The notes below the pieces were generated by a model that was not told where the DNA came from, ran no database searches, and worked only from the letters and a program-made list of their open reading frames with translations. Both the position numbers and the translations under genes were made by a program. From contig JAHRHY010000014.1 of the NCBI GenBank assembly GCA_019671135.1, positions 1,610,001-1,674,000 of the forward strand: a stretch of 64,000 nt of DNA, in the 5' to 3' direction. Origin of the DNA: Linnemannia hyalina. Its lineage: Eukaryota; Mortierellomycota; Mortierellomycetes; Mortierellales; Mortierellaceae. Below are positions 22,259 through 34,398 of the stretch, piece by piece (position 1 is the first letter of the stretch; each line of letters opens with the position of its first letter).

Positions 22259-25200
22259 CTAGGAAGACGACGATCCGTCCTTGGCACCGCGCTGCTTGAG
22301 CAGTCTCTGGTTCATCGCACTGAGACCAACCGCACTAACTACAACTGCGTCCGTCGCGACAAAGACAGAGTATCCCGAGCTCCATACCGATCTTGCAGAA
22401 AATCGGCCATTCGACTCTTCAACCAGCTCCCAGGTTTGAACAGACCCAGCTCTAGTACCAGTTACAAACTCCAATGCACCCGGTCTCCAAGCAATGCTCT
22501 CAACGCCTTCAAGAAAGCCTCGAATGTTCTGAATACAAATCCACTCCTGCACCGAATCTCTCAAGTACATGCGCCACAGCCACACCGAGGTACCAACGCC
22601 GGTGGCAATCCACTGGCCGCACGCTGAAAATGTGGCGATATCTACGCCAAGCCCATTTTTCAAAGAATGCACGGCCTCCACACTCTCCTCGCTCCACAGA
22701 TCCACGTCTTCGGTCGTAAATCGTCTTAATGCGACGTGTACACCAGTTGGCATGTGTGTTACGGCCATGGCTGGAATACGGAGACCAACATCCACATCGA
22801 CTCGTGATTCACCAGTACTCACTTCCCAGACTCGAACGGTTCCATCTTCGCTCCCCGATACGACCTGCTGTCCACACGGCGAGAACGCCAAGGTTATAAT
22901 ACCGTTATTATGACCCGAAAGCACCAGGCCAGGCGTTCCTGAACGAGCACACCAAAGGCGCACAGTGTTGTCCCAGCTTCCCGAGGCAATCCACTGGCTA
23001 TTTGGCGAGAATATAACTGCGCCGATATTATTCGTGTGTCCTCGGAGGGTGACCTCGGCGACGCCTGCTTCCACACTCCATATCTTGATAAAATCGGAAT
23101 ATCCGGCCAAGGCAATTCGACGACCATCTGGCGAAATCGCCACACAGTTAATTTGGAGAGGGCCGCATCGAAGCATAAGGCCGGGCTCTCCTGTTATCGC
23201 ATCGTATTGTCGCAACATTCCTGACTTGCTGGTAGCGATGAGGCTCCTCCCACACGGAGAATACGTTACATTCCTGATAGGATGGGATTGATCATCACCC
23301 AGGTCGAGTCCTGGTCCAGTAATCGTTACTTCCCATAGTCGCGTGGTTTCGTCCGTGCTTCCTGAAGCCAACTGCATACCGTTTGGTGATAAGACAATGC
23401 ATTGATCAGGTGCAGAATGGCCTGCAAATGCTGAGACGAAGGCTCCTGTGTGTGCATACCACAACTTAACCGTACAATCTTGACCTGACAAGGATATCCA
23501 TTGGCCGTTTGGTGAAAAGTCGACGGCGTATACCTCGGACGGATGGCCTTTCCAATGTTTTGCTGATTTTCCAGTTGCTGACTCCCAAAGCTGCAACATG
23601 CCAAGGCCATCTCCAGCAACGACCCACAGACCATCAGGAGAATGGGCTACGCAATGCACTCTTTTGGTCCTATCCTCCATAACCGAGACCTGCAGTCCAC
23701 TGCGCGTATCCCATCTCCGTATCGTACCATCAGCGCTTCCTGACATAGCGTGTCTCCCGTCAGGCGAGTATGCAATACTGAAGACCTGCCTTCAAGACGA
23801 AAAGACTGGCGCCTGTCCGAGAATCCCACAATCTCACGGTCATGTCGCCGCTGGCTGGGGCGACTTGGCCGCCCAAAGGCGAAAATGCTACGGCCTCAAC
23901 AGAACCCAAGTGCCCATGCATGGTAAAATCAATCGATCCTGCCTGGGAAGTCCACAATCGCACGGTATAGTCATCGCTGCCTGACAGAAGTTTCTGACCA
24001 GAAGAGGAGTAGGCGAAAGCCGAGACTTCTTTCCTGTGGCCGAGCAACCTGTGAGTCGTCCTCGTCCAGGTGGCGGTGTCGTAGATGTTGATGATGCCAT
24101 TCCCCAGTCCCACAGCAAGGGACTTTCCGTCCGGCGAGTAAGCAGTTGACTTCACAGAGCTGGCCTCCTTGAGAAATGGCAACTCCCCGAACTGCACTCC
24201 CTCCATCCGCGCCTCGCTGAGATCCGCCAGTCGAATGCAACTCTTGGTGAGGTCGACTCCTGTCAAATCGGCCTCTTGCAGCTGAGCCAATCCGAAATGT
24301 CCGCCTGACAAATCAGCTCCTGGAATTCGAATCGCTCGAAGGTCAGCTTCGTTGAATGATACTCCAGCCTTGACCAAGATCGTGATGGCGTTGGCCGCGG
24401 CGCAAGCAGCATGGACGTCGGTCTTCGACTGCTCAATGAATATGAGAAGCCGTTGCTTGAACCCTGGGTCCAGCTGCACCCGCTCAGCCAAGAACTGGAT
24501 GATCGAGGGCTTCGGCACAAGGTTCCTCTGGGAAAGGGGGCGATTGCGGATATCGTTGGAGTTGGAAAGAGGATGCGGAGCAAACTCGTCCCTGCTGTCA
24601 GTAGTCTACAGATGGAGCAGGAATAAAAGTCCTCCAGAAGGGATCGATGGACAAAGCGGTACTGGGCCCCAACTCGACTCAACAGACTAGCGTCGCGTAA
24701 GAGAGAGATATCGTGAGCGAGACCGAAAAACATTGCCTTCCATGAATCTCTGTAGCGCCTTGGGGTGTAGACGACAATGGGTCTGCCCTCCTGCTCCCGA
24801 AAGATTGCCGCTGCAAGGTTCTGTTGAAACTTGATCCCGTTTGACTCAAATCCATCCTCCAGTAACCACTCGAACGCCAAAAGCTTGCCCTCGCGCAGTC
24901 TGTGCTCCTCCAGACGACGTTTGTTGACTCCGAGCCAGTGCTGAGTAAAGCTGTCGTAAAGCTGAACGCGAGTGACGCGGAGCCGCGAGAGATCGGACTT
25001 TCCCTTAACAGCATCGGGAAGGGCCTCCAGGCAGAGTGTCAAAAGGAAAGGGTTCTTGACCAGATCCATCAGGTTGGGAATGGTCTCTAGCTTGTCCGTG
25101 TAATCCCTCTTGACCCAGGTTCGCGGCTCAAGGGAGCGTAATACTCCACATAGCCCTCAATCTGTTCCTTGGAGAATGGTGTGATGATGGCCTCCATGAA

Positions 25201-25944
25201 GAGGTCGTCCGCTGCGCGATTATACTTCCCCGCTACATTGGGCACAAAGCGTCCTCGGTAGTCAGGTCCAAGGTATTGGGTGCGGCAGGTAATAAGCAAC
25301 TTGACGTCCCACTGTCCAGATCGGTTGAGGAGGTTCGTGGTGTGGAGGTTGGAGGTGAGCTAGCTCTCGTCGTAGCCATCGCAGATCAAGATAAACCGGC
25401 GGTGTTTCTTCAGCTTTCGGATCTGATCCTCCAAAAAATTGTGCGTCCTCAATTGCTCTGCAACCAAGTTCTTCTCTGGTCGCTCCAGGGCTGGCAAATT
25501 GATGAAAAGCGGGATACGGCCTCCCGCCTTGTACTCCTGCCAGATCTCGTGCTCCAGGTGTCGAATGGAAGTCGACTTGCCAGCTCCGGAGTCACCAAGA
25601 ATCAGCATGACCTGCGCGTCACCAGTGAGAAAGTCCTTGACCTTGTCCATGAGAGGAAGCTAAGTATCGTCCGGGGCTTGGAGTCTGAGCTTGGCTATAG
25701 GGGGAATGTAAACCGGCTGCTTGTACTCGTCAAGTAGCTGGATTCTCAGAGAGGGTATGGCGACCTTGACACGTGGATAGCCAAAAGTTGAAAAAATCTT
25801 CGTGCGCCCCGTCTTGAAGAGATTCTCTACCAAAGAAAGGAGGCGCTTGATCTGCAAAACCTTCTTCTCAGTGTCCGAAGAAGCAGAATCGGGCGAGGTT
25901 GGTGGTGGTGGTGAGGAACCGCCTGGAGGCGACGAGGGCGACAT
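22259..25944 (-). pseudogene. NACHT-pentapeptide-WD40 (STAND NLR-like) pseudogene
   Basis: Minus strand. The start is taken at 25944, after a leader intron with donor near 26052. Domain order: a Ser/Pro-rich N-terminus; a NACHT module with Walker A GDSGAGKST, Walker B FILICDGYDE and KLLITCRTQYL; helical linker; pentapeptide-like repeats (ADLRAIRIPGADLSGG, ADLTGVDL); then about ten WD40 repeats ending near NQRLLKQRGAKDG. Such STAND proteins are signal-sensing NTPases implicated in fungal non-self recognition. Lesions: TAG at 25660-25662, TAG at 25360-25362 (inside the post-Walker-B motif), a one-base frameshift near 25,125, a frameshift near 24,600 before the pentapeptide region, and a small frameshifting deletion near 23,780 in the WD40 part. 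From 23,746 to 22,259 the WD40 frame is open for 495 codons. The many lesions suggest long disuse of the full protein. Confidence 0.85.
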
Positions 25945-26967
25945 GGTTGAAACTATGATCATTGAGCATTCAATAACCGAAAGTGAGCATTCATGTTTCC
26001 AAAAATAAAGACCGTCTGTAATTATTTCACTCACGAGGCAATAGGGTTTACCTTGTGCAGGATTGCTGTTAAATAGCCTGGTAGGCGCAGGAACGGCTGG
26101 GATAATGAAATAGACATCAAAGTAAATGGTCAGTCAGCCTCATGGAAAGACGATTCGGACCATGCACAGTAATTGCAACGGAGGTTGAGTGTCTTACAAA
26201 AGAAGGATGGTGAACTCTTGTCGTCTTGTTTCTAATGGCGGGTTAGTGGCTGAAGACCTGGAGTGAAGGTATAGAATCAGCGCAAAGAAGATCAATGTGA
26301 CTAAAAATAATTGAAGGTCTTTTCTATGCCTACTCTCACGCCGCCCTTCTATTTATCTTTGTAGCAAATGAGCGCTGGTGCGTTTGTCTGGTGTGGCGGC
26401 GACTTGGTTTCGTGGGAGCATATCTATAAACGTCCAATCATGTATTAGGGTCTTGCAACAAAGCGACACTTCCAGACCTGATGAAGGACATACCTCTGAC
26501 ACACTGAACAAGTGTACTGCCGATGGGTTGCCAGCCGGTTCTGAGGGAGAGTTGTTGTTGATGGTGTTAATGTTCGTTTGTGAATAGCGATGAGGGAGAA
26601 AGTGAACGACCGACAATACGACTCGCCTGTGTGGAAGCTGATGAATGTCAGTCGAGGAATGAAAGATGGCGGAAAAGAGATGATGAATAAGAAAGGCGAA
26701 GTCGTAAGTCACTCTTGCTTCATAGTCCATTCAGGGTTCTGAATTTTTCTCTTCGTGTCCCTTACTTGCTTAGCTAAAGAGGGCATGGATCATAAGAGAC
26801 AAGAGACCATATCAATATTCATATATGGCGATATTCATTGATATCCTTTCTCACAACCCTAGGCAGCATTCTTTTCTAAAAGATATAACAGAGGCACAAA
26901 CAAGATTTATTCTACAAGACAAAAAGAAAAAGGGAGAAGAGCAAAGAAAAGATATCATACAGAACCT
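25945..26967. other. Upstream region of the NACHT-WD40 relic
   Basis: Contains a likely leader intron (donor GTAAACCC near 26052, acceptor ATCATAG about 15 bp before the ATG) and promoter. Open frames around 26353-26730 have no supporting features. Confidence 0.4.
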
Positions 26968-28923
26968 CTAAGCGATGACAGTGTGGGCAACAGAGACACT
27001 AGATCCACCCCTCTTCACCTCCTTCTTCTCATCCTCATCATCCTCCAACTCAGCCTTGCCCTCATCAGCACCCGAGATCTGACTCTCGTCAACAACCTCA
27101 AGACCCTTCTCTTGTGCATCTCCCTCCTCCTTCTCGGGAGCAACACCAGAAAACTCAATAGGGTCCTGGTTAGAAGCCAAGAGCAACGACAATACCCAAC
27201 CAACACCACCAATAACACCAAAAGTGTAAAACGCGGCGCGATAGCCAGACATCAAGGCAGCACCTTCGGCACCAACAGCGGGTTCGAAAGCCTGGGACAA
27301 GATGGTCGAGATGGCAAGACCGATGGGTCCTCCAAGCTGGATAGCGACGTTAAAGACTGCACCGACGACTCCCTGATCCTCATCGGGGGCATCAGCGACG
27401 GCGTTGACCTGACAGCACATCCAGGTAGGCGAGAGTCCCAAGCAGTTGACGATCAAGGCAGGGAAGGCGAAATGCCAGTAGCTGGCTCCGGGGACGATCT
27501 GGGCGAACACGACCGATGAGATGATGATAAAGATCCATCCAATCAACATAATGAACTTTGTGCGCATGTAGGGGAATAGGCGGGTGACGGTGTAAAGACC
27601 GATGACGAGACCGACTCCGTGGACGATGTAACAGCAGGCCGTGATCAGGGGAGAGTACTTGAGGACGTTCTGGAAAGTGAGGGAGGTGAAAAAGATCATG
27701 GTGTTGTAGGTGGCTGTGACACAGATGATGACAACCACCGAGGCGCGGAAGCGAACAGAGCCCCAGATACGGAAAGGCATAATGGGGTAATCAATGCGGC
27801 GCTCCCAGAAGACGAAGAAGATCAAGAGGGCAACACCAACGAGGAAGGGAGCCAAAGTTTGCGCAGAACCCCAACCAACAGTGGTAGACTCGGAGAGGTA
27901 GTAGACAATGGCAATGATACCGAGCATGAAGGAGACAACACCAACAACATCGACACGACGATCGGTGGTATGGACATCATCATTGGCCTTGGAGATGACA
28001 AAGAAGCCGAGGAAGCAGAGGAGGGCCGAGATGATGGAGGTGATGTAGAAGATCCAGTACCAGCCAATGGTCGCGTCAAAGATACCACCGAGGAGGACAC
28101 CGATGGTCTGACCGATACAGGCTGCTCCTCCGAACATCGAGAGAGCAAATGTGCGCTCAGGACCGGGGGGGTAGGATGTGGTTAACAGTGCCAATGCACT
28201 TGGACTAATGAGCAAATTCAAGGGAGGAAAGGAGGGAGAATAGGGGTTGGTTGGTTAATAGAATGTAAAATGAATGGGTACATAGAGAGTAGCCGGATGA
28301 ATGCGATGGTACGTTGTGAGGATGGATGGATGGACAAATGATGGAAAGAGAATACTTACATTGTGAAGCCAGCGCCTGCACCTTGGAGACCACGGGAGAC
28401 AGACATGAAGATGGGGTCCCTTGCGAAACCGCAGACCAACGACCAGACTGCAAACCAGGATGTACCTGTCAAGAATACCCGGCGATGTCCAAACAGATCG
28501 CCCTATTGTGAGCAAATTTTTCAAGAAACAGGAGAAGGCAAATGGGTCAGACATTTGTTATTTTTTTCAGGAACCATAAACGAACGGTTGTACAAGAAAG
28601 AAAAAGCAAAATGCAAATAAGCTTACCATACGACCACCAACAAGCAAGAAGGCTGAATAGGTGAGTGCATAACTACTCACAACCCATTGCAGCTGGTTGG
28701 GCTCATATTTGACATCCCGAAGGATAGAGGGGAGGGCAATGGTGACGGAGGCGATGCTAATGATATCCAGCATCTGGGCGAGGGAGATCAGAAAGAGTAG
28801 GATCCCTCGTTGCTGGTCTAGGCGTCTGTACCATGGTAGTTTCTTGGATAGACTTGAGGTATCGGTATTGTGGGGAGAGGGGACCACGGCAGAAGCGAGA
28901 GTAGAAGCGTCGGCATCAGTCAT
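26968..28923 (-). CDS. MFS transporter, DHA2-like, paralog of 10136-11925
   Basis: Three exons, 28923-28627, 28502-28360 and 28204-26968, give 558 aa. Donors are GTAAGC and GTAAGT, acceptors CAATAG and CATTAG. It shares the N-terminal KLPWYRRLDQQRGILL block, motif A (GDLFGHRR), FGGAACIGQTIGVLLGG and AVADAPDEDQGVVGAVFNVA with its paralog. It has a longer, highly charged C-terminal tail (EKEEGDAQEKGLEV and DDEDEKKEVKRGG), which the paralog lacks. It is a predicted 14-span drug:H+ antiporter-type exporter in the plasma membrane with unknown substrate. The acidic/Lys tail may be a cytosolic regulatory or trafficking region (inference). Confidence 0.9.
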
Positions 28924-31900
28924 CTTGGATGTTGGTTCTTGAGGGTTAATGGTTTGAATGGTTGACAGTAGGGTAGGTGCTTAAAAGCGTGCTTTATCTT
29001 CGTTATTTTAGTATGAAGAGTGAAGGTATGTGCAAGTGAGTGTAAATGCAAGCAAAAGTGGAACAAAAATGCGGCAAAGAATGAAGTAGTGAAGAGTGCA
29101 AGTAGTAATGTAGCAAGTGAAGGTCTTGTTGGTACAAAAGAAAAGAAAAGAAAAGAAAGAGAAGAGTAGCGTAGAAGAGATGGATTGAAGAAAAGAACGA
29201 AGAAAGGAATGAAGAAAAAAGAAATTGAGCGGGGGACCGCTCACGTTTTATAGCTTTTTTGCGCTCTTTGCGTCCTTAAGATTGTCACTGTCTTTTCCCA
29301 TGTCCCCTTGTTCCTTTGTCTCGGTGTCCTTTCACTATTCAAAAAATAAAAAAATCACCTATTCGCCGTGTTGTCTATCGTGTCCTATCTGGTTCATTTA
29401 CTTGCTTAAGAGGCACTTCGCAGAAACTCCGTTGTTGTTGCGGACATCCCCTTCATACCGTCATTCGTCCTTCGAGGGCACTCATTGGCTGGACAAATGT
29501 GTGTTTGTAATTGAAATGTCCATCTCATTTTCTCCCTTTGGTAAACACACGGCATGCGAGAGAAGGCGAGTCAGGGCGCTGCGCTTAAATGTGAAAACCT
29601 TTTTATTTTTTTTTCATACTGCGCACGGGAACCAACCCAAAAGAAAAAAAATCTCTTTTCGAATCCGAATCGACGACCAAATCTGGGGTCTCCTCTCCCT
29701 CCTCTCTGGATGGTTTGTATGTACCTCTCCTCTATCACTTTGTCACTCTATTCATCCACGATGGAACAAACACAAACGTACATCCAGGTCTTTCCTCTAC
29801 ACCGTCCTGCTTCTCACTCACTCACCTCTTGCACACGTAAGGGGTGGACGCGTAAGTCTCCTTGTTTTTGGCGTTGGTGCAACATTCAACCTGGCGCAAC
29901 CCTCTATCCACTCCTATCCCGGTACTTCCCTCTCCTCCAGTTCCCCGTCCTAATCCCCTATCCTTTCCCTTCCCTTCCTTCTCCATTGCTCACTCTCACA
30001 GTTCTAAGTATGGGATGCTCAATTCCACCACCTCCTCTTTCCTCCCTATGCATCAGCGCCATTTTTCCTTTATGTGAACGTCCTTTGACCTCCTGTGATA
30101 GGTTCACACAAAGAACAAAGCACGCCCATCGAAATTCAACACCAGGCGTTTACTTTTTTCTTCATTGCTGAGAAATCAAAAAAAAACTGTTATCGTCCCA
30201 CCTTCTCCGATAAAGCAAAAAAAAAAAAAAAAAAAAGACATCTTCCCATTACCCCACCCTCACAATAGCATTGTACGTGGACACTGGACCTCTATTGCCA
30301 AGATGATCCATCATAGCTTCTATGGCGACATCGTTGTGTATAACCCTTTCCATCGACCCTTTGAGCGATGGGCGTAAAAATAAAACTCAAAACGACATGG
30401 GTCAAGCTGATTATGGGCTCATTTTTAAGGATGTGCTGAATAATTGTTGTGGTTCACAAGCATGAGGGAAGTGAACAAAGGAGAGAACGGACGGACAGGC
30501 GGACGGACGTGGCACAAACTCAAGGACCCGAGGATCTCTTGGTTTTTTTTTTTGTTTATTGTGATTTACTTACTGACCCCTATTTTGCATTCATTCTATG
30601 CACTTCACCCCTTTGACAAATAGAGGGAAGAGGGGCGAGGGTGCAGATAGTGGATATGACCGAAAGCGAGCCTGTAACCTGTGCGGTGTCCGTACCCCAC
30701 CCATTACTTTTACAACCAGCAGTGAACGATGGAAAACTCAATCCTCATTGGTCGAATGCTTACCTTTCCCTTTGATCCTCCATTTGTCATCTATGAGAAC
30801 AAAGAGTCCCTTCTTGACGATTTAGGCTCCAACCGCAAAAGTCCGCTTTGTTGCCTTTTGCATGTGTCCCTGTCCACCTCCTGCAATCCTTGGTGAATTG
30901 AGCAGATAGGCGAAATACGACACAGGAATAGGACGGGGGATCCTATCACATCTCTTTTCTTTTCACTGGGCAGAAGCTCTACACAAAGAGACCTATGTGG
31001 TGAAGAGCGTATCTCGATATGACTACATAGGAGTAGGTATCCATTGAGTCTGCTCGGGATTAGTCCGTTCCCCGATTCCACATGTTTCCAACAGTTTATC
31101 CGGTTTATCCGCCCCGTCTCCTGTAGATCTAGGCCTCCTCTGAGATCTATGCCACCTCAGAAGAAGAATGTGAGTACTCCGAGAGGAGAGAAAGTTCAAT
31201 TGACCACCACCAAAAAGCCGAAATACCGACGTTTCCTGAGCCGCAGTAAACTCTAGTGGATCACCTCGCATGAACTAGCAAGCACAGAACCAACATAACT
31301 TATCCTCTGCCTTTTGTTCTCAATTGATAATCCTCGCACATCTAATCTGAGTTTAATTTTTTTTTTTTTTGATTTTACTTCTCTTCTTTTGCGCAGTGTC
31401 CAGGAGGATCATTTCTGCTCAGTCGAGAGTAAACTCCAAAAAGACATGGTGACTATCTCCGACCCACGACCCACTGTGTTTTTCTGCTGTCGTCATCCTC
31501 TAAACCTATCTAACTTTCCAGCAAGTTTTGGCCTGCAAAGTTGTTTGACCTCGTTCGTTTGCTTATTACGCAGTCGAAGATAGCGCAATCGCTCATGCTG
31601 CTGAGAAATAGGTGAGAGGTAAGCAACAATTACAAACACCGTCCATCTTGAGTTGACGTGCTCCACCACCATCCTAGGTTTTTTTCTACCATTTGTCATG
31701 ATTTAGTTCCTTTCATTTTCTCTCTTCCCCTCTCGCGTTTTATTTTGGGACTTCTTCGCCCCCTCTCCCTCATCTGAAGCCATCAGACCCCAAGGATCAG
31801 GGTCTGTTGTGTGATCAGAATGAAAAAGTCGCCACTCATCATTCAGGTACATCCTCCCTCTTTCCTATCACAAGCCCAAAGTCAGGAACAAATTAACGAA

Positions 31901-32866
31901 CTACACCTCAGGTCAAGTCAGGGGGTAGACGCAGGGAAAAAGAAAGGATACAACACCGTCTTGATCAATTTACTCTTGCATCACTTCTTTCTCCCTCTTC
32001 TCCCTCTACACACACACACACACGCTCCCTCTCTCTCTCAATGTACCCCTTGAGGTTTGCTTCCATTCACCCTTCCATCATTTCTTTTCTTCTACCTTAC
32101 TCTTTTTCAGCCCTGCCCAGCCCTAACCCTGAGAAGCAGGCAGGGCATATGAAGTCTCCTCGGAATAAAAAACCCTAAATGGCACCTTGGCTACTCACCC
32201 CCCACCCCCCTCAAGTAAATACACCATCGCAGTTTTTGTTGGTTTTTTTTTTTGTTTGTTTGTTGGTCGTTTATGCACCTTCGCTCCTTTATGCCCCCTC
32301 ATGCAAAGGACATCGCTTCCAAGTTCAAACACGCACCGCCGCCGCATTGTTTTATTCACGCGCAGAAAGAAAGGCGTGATTCCTGGGTAATGTCATCATC
32401 ATCAATAGCCTAGCGCGTCATAGTCTACAAAGTTCCCATAAACCCCTCACAAGAGCTCACACACACACACACACACAGGACACACATGCAAAAAGCCAAA
32501 AAAAAAAAAAAAAAAAAAAAAAAAGCGAAGCTAGCAAAGTAGTCTATTATTCATCTGATTGTGAAAATGGATTAACAATCATCTCAAAACATGTAGTCCT
32601 TGATACAAAAAAGCGAACATCAATCATAAGGCATAGGTAATGATGCTAGTTTGGATGCGAGTAATAATGAGAGCTCTCTCGATCTTTATGAAATAAATGC
32701 TGGGAATGAAGGGGGGAGTATGTTACAGACGAATATGTACTAATGGCAAAAGTGAAATATGATACAAGGTAGGAAAAAAGGAAGAGAGGGCATCATAGCG
32801 CGAACACGCAAAAAAAAAAGAAAAAAAATCGACCTCAGAAGAACAAGGAGGAAGAAGATAGAGGAC
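28924..32866. other. 3.9 kb intergenic stretch, no gene seen
   Basis: The first 300 bp are the purine-rich (AAAAG)n leader of the MFS gene on its strand. The rest is pyrimidine-rich, with poly-A runs (30219-30237 and 32498-32524) and short CA repeats (about 32008-32022 and 32457-32477). The longest open frames (29225-29953 and 29554-30171) overlap in different frames and are low-complexity Ser/Leu/Pro/Phe. No tRNA or supported exon chain was found. The last ~350 bp should be the chitin deacetylase 3' end. Confidence 0.4.
32498..32524. repeat. Poly-A tract
   Basis: 27 consecutive A residues. A (CA)n run lies at about 32457-32477. Confidence 0.9.
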
Positions 32867-34398
32867 TTAGTAGTTGTGGCAGGTGGAGGGAAGAGAGTTG
32901 GTCTCTGCTGGCTCTGAAATCTCGTTGTACCAGAGGCGGGGATCGGTTTCACCCATACAGGCACCGACAGGCATGATGTCCATTCCCAACGACTGCACAT
33001 ACTCGACCGCCCAAACGCTGGTCGCCTCTTGGTAGATACCACCCATCATCATCGCATCGCGGTCCAATGCCATCGAGGGCACACCGCGGACGGCCTCCGC
33101 CCACTTTGACGAGAATTCTGTCTTGGGCTGATGACTCTGCGACGACGTTGAAGAGGAGCCAGAGCCCATGGGCTGCTGGTTGTGGTAGTTGCGATCCCCG
33201 CTCTGGGTCAGCGACGAAGAATCTTCCACGATCTTGTCGGAGGAAGAGGATGATGAAGTAATCTGATCGACATCCCAGAGGATCATAACATAGCCCATAC
33301 TCTCCATGATCTTGCGAACGCGTTCTGAGTGTTCGCCATAGGGGGGTCTCATATACTTGGGTACAACTCCAAGGATGTCCCGGAAAGCATCCTCGATCTT
33401 ATACATCTCTTGGCGGATCTCTCGTTCGGAGAGTGTCTCGAGATTACGGTGCGACCAGGGGTGGGATGCAATCTGATGCTGGGCATTGAAAGCGCGTTTC
33501 AGTAGACGCTGCGACTCTGGGCCTAATTAATAAGATATTACAATATTGGTATTAGTCAATATGGCTTGTTCAGAAAGGAGTGAACTAAAACGCGAAAGCA
33601 ATGCCGATAATACATGATGTACATGAAACTTGGCACAAATACTTACGGTAAATACAGTTCCAGTTGTCGCCGTTCATAAAGAAGGTCACCTTGATCCGCT
33701 GCTCATCCAAATAATCCAGCAATTCATCCGTCAATTGCCCAGGACCATCATCAAACGAGATCGCATAAGAGTTGGGGCGAGTACAGCTATCAAGAACTTG
33801 ACCAGGGTGGTTCAGCGATGCGGGAGTGGGTCCGCTGACTTTGTAGGGGAACGAGGCAGGGAGTTGCACAATGCTGTTGGCGGGCGTTGTTGACGAGGGT
33901 ATTGGCGCAGCCGAGACTATTTTTTTTTTGGTTATTTTTATCGATGTGCGATTCACATAGTGGAACAGACAAAGAAAGACGTGGAATGGGTCAGTGTGGG
34001 CGTCTGTAAGGGTTAACGTATGTGTGTGGAAATACAAACAAAGAAACGGGAATAACGCAAGGGTCTCAAGGGGGTGGTTGTGGTATGTATGTATAGTAGA
34101 AGTAGTTGGGCTGCAGGTTGGCGTCGAAGAGAGGGCGTGTGATCCGAAGAGGAAAAAGTGAATTGCCATTGTCGTTGTTCTTTGTGATGTGGAAGGAGAA
34201 TGAGTTGCTTGGTGATCAGAGCCGTGGGTCGAGTCGAGCTCAGCTGAAGTAAGAGCCCTCTGTTGAAAGGGTGTTCCTGTCGTCAAGTTGAATCGCTCCC
34301 TTGGTATGTAAAGAGTAGGAGAGAGAAAGAGGTGGATGCATACCTTGATATGAGATGGTGAGGATGGCGGCGAGTATGGAGATAGAAGAGAACCGCAT
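32867..34398 (-). CDS. Secreted chitin/polysaccharide deacetylase (CE4)
   Basis: Three exons, 34398-34344, 33916-33647 and 33522-32867, give 326 aa. A signal peptide at residues 1 to about 21 (MRFSSISILAAILTISYQ, then VSA) is built across the first intron. Catalytic NodB/CE4 motifs are in order: SFDDGP (72-77, catalytic Asp and metal Asp), HPWSH (129-133, metal His pair), RPPYG (167-171) and LWDVD (190-194). The enzyme removes acetyl groups from chitin in the cell wall, giving chitosan, which is abundant in Mucoromycota walls. Between LWDVD and the C-terminal KWAEA block lies a Ser/Gln-rich insertion of about 45 residues that is not part of the usual compact fold. The C-terminus ends CHNY without a GPI signal, so the product is probably soluble in the wall or medium. 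The frame is intact. Confidence 0.92.

Noticed and set aside
29225..30171. Two overlapping plus-strand frames of 205-242 codons
   Set aside because: Low-complexity Ser/Leu/Pro/Phe composition from pyrimidine-rich DNA, in competing frames, with no motif or splice support.
31139..31440. MPPQKKN start with a GTGAGT donor and a pyrimidine tract plus GCGCAG acceptor
   Set aside because: Joining the two gives a frame that stops after about a dozen codons; probably chance.
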